Source: Acidobacteriota bacterium
GTDB taxonomy: Bacteria; Acidobacteriota; Terriglobia; Terriglobales; Acidobacteriaceae
Direction: 5' to 3'
Assembly: GCA_031296115.1 (NCBI GenBank)
Contig: JARLGI010000051.1
Location: 1 to 64,000 of the forward strand
Length of the DNA: 64,000 nt
Below are positions 62,147 through 64,000 of this stretch, piece by piece. Numbering within the stretch: the stretch's first letter is position 1; each line of letters opens with the position of its first letter. The notes beneath the pieces are model-generated. The model had not been told where the DNA came from. It searched no databases and was given only the letters and a program-made list of their open reading frames with translations. Both the position numbers and the translations under genes were made by a program.

Positions 62147-64000
62147 TCAGAACGTCACCCGCACGCCGAGCTGCGCGGCGAACGGTATTCCCACGGTGGT
62201 TCCTGGTCCGAAGAAATCGCCCAGCGCACCAGCCGGCACCAGCAGCTGGTTCGGGTTGGTAATCGGTACGTTACAGGCCGGCGTGGGACACAAATGCGTG
62301 GCGTTGTATAGGTCGTTCACCGGCGTCGGCAGAGCAGAGATGTTCGTCACGTAGTTGGCGCCCGGATTGTTGCGGTTGAACAAGTTGAAGAACTCGACGA
62401 ATGGCGATATCTGCCAGCGGTCCCCGACATTGAAGGGCCGGGTCACACGCAAGTCAACTTGGACGTAAGGCGTGCCGCGGAACTGGTCCAAGCTGGTTTG
62501 CACACCGTTGACGACCGCGCGATCATTGGTCGGGTCGCCAAGACCGTTCACGTCCACTGGCGTGGTGAGCGTGATGGGACGGGCGCTCTCCGCCTGGATC
62601 AGCGTGGTCACCTGAAAGCCGCCGGGAACGTACACCACACCCGCCAAGGTAAAGCGGCTGGTGACATCTTCACCCGATGGCCCGTAGTCGCCCTTGTCAA
62701 ACGGATTCTGCGGGTTACAAACGCCATTCACGTAGTCCCAGAGTTCGCCCAACACGCAACCCCAGGTCTTGGCGCTCGATAGCACGTAGTTCGCCGTGAG
62801 GTTGAAACGCCGGCTGACGCTGCCCTGCAGGTGCAGCATCATGGCGTTGTAACTGGAGCGGTTGTCCGACTTGAAAACCGACAGGTTGGGAACATTGGCC
62901 TGCTGGGTTGCTTGGTCCTGCGCAAACAGCGGCGAGAACAAGGTGTAGCCCGCCGTGTACTCATAGCGCCGGTAGCCGTGAACGCCCTGCTCGTGGACGT
63001 AGTCGGCGCTCAGCGTCCAGTTCTTGTGCCATAGGTACTGCACGCCGCCACTGACCGTCGTGGAGTACGGGGTGTGATAGTTGGGATCGATCACCACGCC
63101 GGCACCCCCGTCCGCCGCGCCTGGCAGGCATCCAGGATCCCAGGGCTTGGTGCACGGCTGAAAGGTGGATGGCGTGTTGACCGCCTGGAAGGCCGTCGCC
63201 CAGCCGTTTTGCGCCAGATCGTTGTAGTACAGGCCGATGCCGGCGCGGATGACGAGGTCCTCGATCCGGTCGGGCGAGTAGACGATGCCCAGCCGGGGAG
63301 CGAAAGCCTTGCGGTAATCGTAAGGCACGCCCGTGGGCAGGGGTAGTTGCAGTCCCTGGATGGTCGCCACTCCGGGATTAAGGAACTGGTTCACGCCCGA
63401 TGCCTGGAACAATCCATAGGTCGTGTCGTAGCGAAGACCGTAATTGACAGTCAACTGCGGCGTCACCCGCCAGGAATCCATGGCGTACAGGCCCAGCCGC
63501 TGCACGTTTTGGGAAAAACTGCCGTTGCCGGCTGTGGTGGATGTGGTCTGGCAGTTGGCACCGTCGAAGGGCGGCAGGCAGTTCAGCTCCGCGGTGAACT
63601 GGTTAGGATTGGTCAGATAGTACGTCGGGTTTTGGGTAAGAATGTAGGTGGTTTCCGCCTGGCCGGGGAAAGCACCGCTCAGGACCGGTTCATGGATGAA
63701 GTCCACGCCGAACTTGGGGGCGTGCCTGCCAACCGAGCCGCTGACGTCATAGCGGAACTGGTATTTCTCCTGATTGCGAATCACGGGAAAGGCGGTGATG
63801 GGGGTCACAAACTGGTTGTCACCGTAAGTCTCAAAGCCGGAGATTGTCTTGGAGGTGGAGCTGAAGGGAAATGCCAGCGCAAAGCCCAAGTATCCATTGC
63901 GGTCCGCGGTGCCGTGCAGATAGCTGGCACCGAAGGTGAAATTGCCCACCCACGACGGGCTGAAGGTGAAGGTGTTGCTGATAGCGCCGTTCTGATAATT
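62147..64000 (-). CDS. TonB-dependent receptor, Oar-like (C-terminal part)
   Basis: The frame is open from the window edge to a stop at 62147, giving the last 617 residues of a large outer-membrane receptor. The region is beta-barrel-like: alternating strands with aromatic girdles such as FRYDVSGSVGRHAPKFGVDF, LGLYAMDSWRVTPQLTVNYG and YTPFAPRLG-type FAPRLGIVYSPDR, and a C-terminal strand AAQLGVRVTF ending in Phe, as BamA substrates do. These match Oar/CarboxypepD_reg receptors of Acidobacteriota, which import glycans or peptides. The plug and N-terminal domain are outside the window. Confidence 0.88.
   Translation of the reverse strand, partial: NYQNGAISNTFTFSPSWVGNFTFGASYLHGTADRNGYLGFALAFPFSSTSKTISGFETYGDNQFVTPITAFPVIRNQEKYQFRYDVSGSVGRHAPKFGVDFIHEPVLSGAFPGQAETTYILTQNPTYYLTNPNQFTAELNCLPPFDGANCQTTSTTAGNGSFSQNVQRLGLYAMDSWRVTPQLTVNYGLRYDTTYGLFQASGVNQFLNPGVATIQGLQLPLPTGVPYDYRKAFAPRLGIVYSPDRIEDLVIRAGIGLYYNDLAQNGWATAFQAVNTPSTFQPCTKPWDPGCLPGAADGGAGVVIDPNYHTPYSTTVSGGVQYLWHKNWTLSADYVHEQGVHGYRRYEYTAGYTLFSPLFAQDQATQQANVPNLSVFKSDNRSSYNAMMLHLQGSVSRRFNLTANYVLSSAKTWGCVLGELWDYVNGVCNPQNPFDKGDYGPSGEDVTSRFTLAGVVYVPGGFQVTTLIQAESARPITLTTPVDVNGLGDPTNDRAVVNGVQTSLDQFRGTPYVQVDLRVTRPFNVGDRWQISPFVEFFNLFNRNNPGANYVTNISALPTPVNDLYNATHLCPTPACNVPITNPNQLLVPAGALGDFFGPGTTVGIPFAAQLGVRVTF

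Noticed and set aside
1-64000. CRISPR array or restriction-modification locus
   Set aside because: No regularly spaced repeats and no cas, methyltransferase or endonuclease genes were seen.

Overview
The window looks like a chromosomal stretch of an Acidobacteriota-type soil bacterium. Supporting signs are an Oar-like TonB-dependent receptor with Ig/carboxypeptidase-repeat family traits, a Ser/Thr-kinase fragment of the style abundant in that phylum, DUF4386, DUF2934 and YCII genes, high-GC coding sequence and a secreted Ig-like protein. This placement rests on family recognition only; no rRNA gene or marker search was possible.

Layout. Bases 1-9,700 are a scarred region: the 5' part of an IS110-family recombinase with a structured upstream leader, pieces of two short-chain dehydrogenases, a kinase N-lobe joined to a piece of another gene, a truncated amidohydrolase coupled to an aromatic-acid-type MFS transporter, and a DUF4386 gene beside its frameshifted copy. 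Intact genes here encode DUF4239, YCII and an RNB ribonuclease. Bases 9,989-15,558 hold a three-gene metal-type RND efflux operon (outer-membrane channel, lipoprotein adaptor, CzcA-type pump). Bases 15,700-21,000 are a second scarred region bounded by the 5' half of a tRNA-Val and the 3' half of a tRNA-Phe; between them lie a benzoylformate-decarboxylase-like gene, an AEC permease stub, IS remnants and two secreted proteins.

Bases 21,130-26,358 form a tightly overlapping operon: TetR regulator, HlyD-type lipoprotein, ABC ATPase, ABC-2 permease and NodT channel, a reduced version of E. coli cecR-ybhGFSR, with a palindromic putative operator just before the regulator. After a frameshifted secreted HD-domain-like gene comes an energy-metabolism block at 28,063-36,638: phosphoketolase convergent with an alpha-glucan phosphorylase/acetate kinase pair, then two overlapping polyphosphate kinase 2 genes. 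Together these would take glucan through sugar phosphates and acetyl phosphate to acetate and ATP, with polyphosphate as a phosphate store.

Bases 36,696-46,509 are housekeeping and mixed genes: glutamine synthetase, sugar epimerase, CutA, FtsB, a CusF-Sco fusion, a flavin/PNPOx protein, a decarboxylating dehydrogenase, an ArgD-like aminotransferase, an AbiU2-like protein and a DMT permease. Bases 46,806-51,150 encode a PDZ-containing membrane histidine kinase and its NtrC-type regulator. Next come an HpnB-like glycosyltransferase, an SDR, an acyl-CoA synthetase and the complete dTDP-L-rhamnose pathway (rfbC-D-A-B), divergent from a rhamnosyltransferase-like gene. The last 5 kb carry nrfHA (ammonifying nitrite reductase with unusual haem and calcium-site residues), a small cytochrome c and the 3' part of a large TonB-dependent receptor running off the window.
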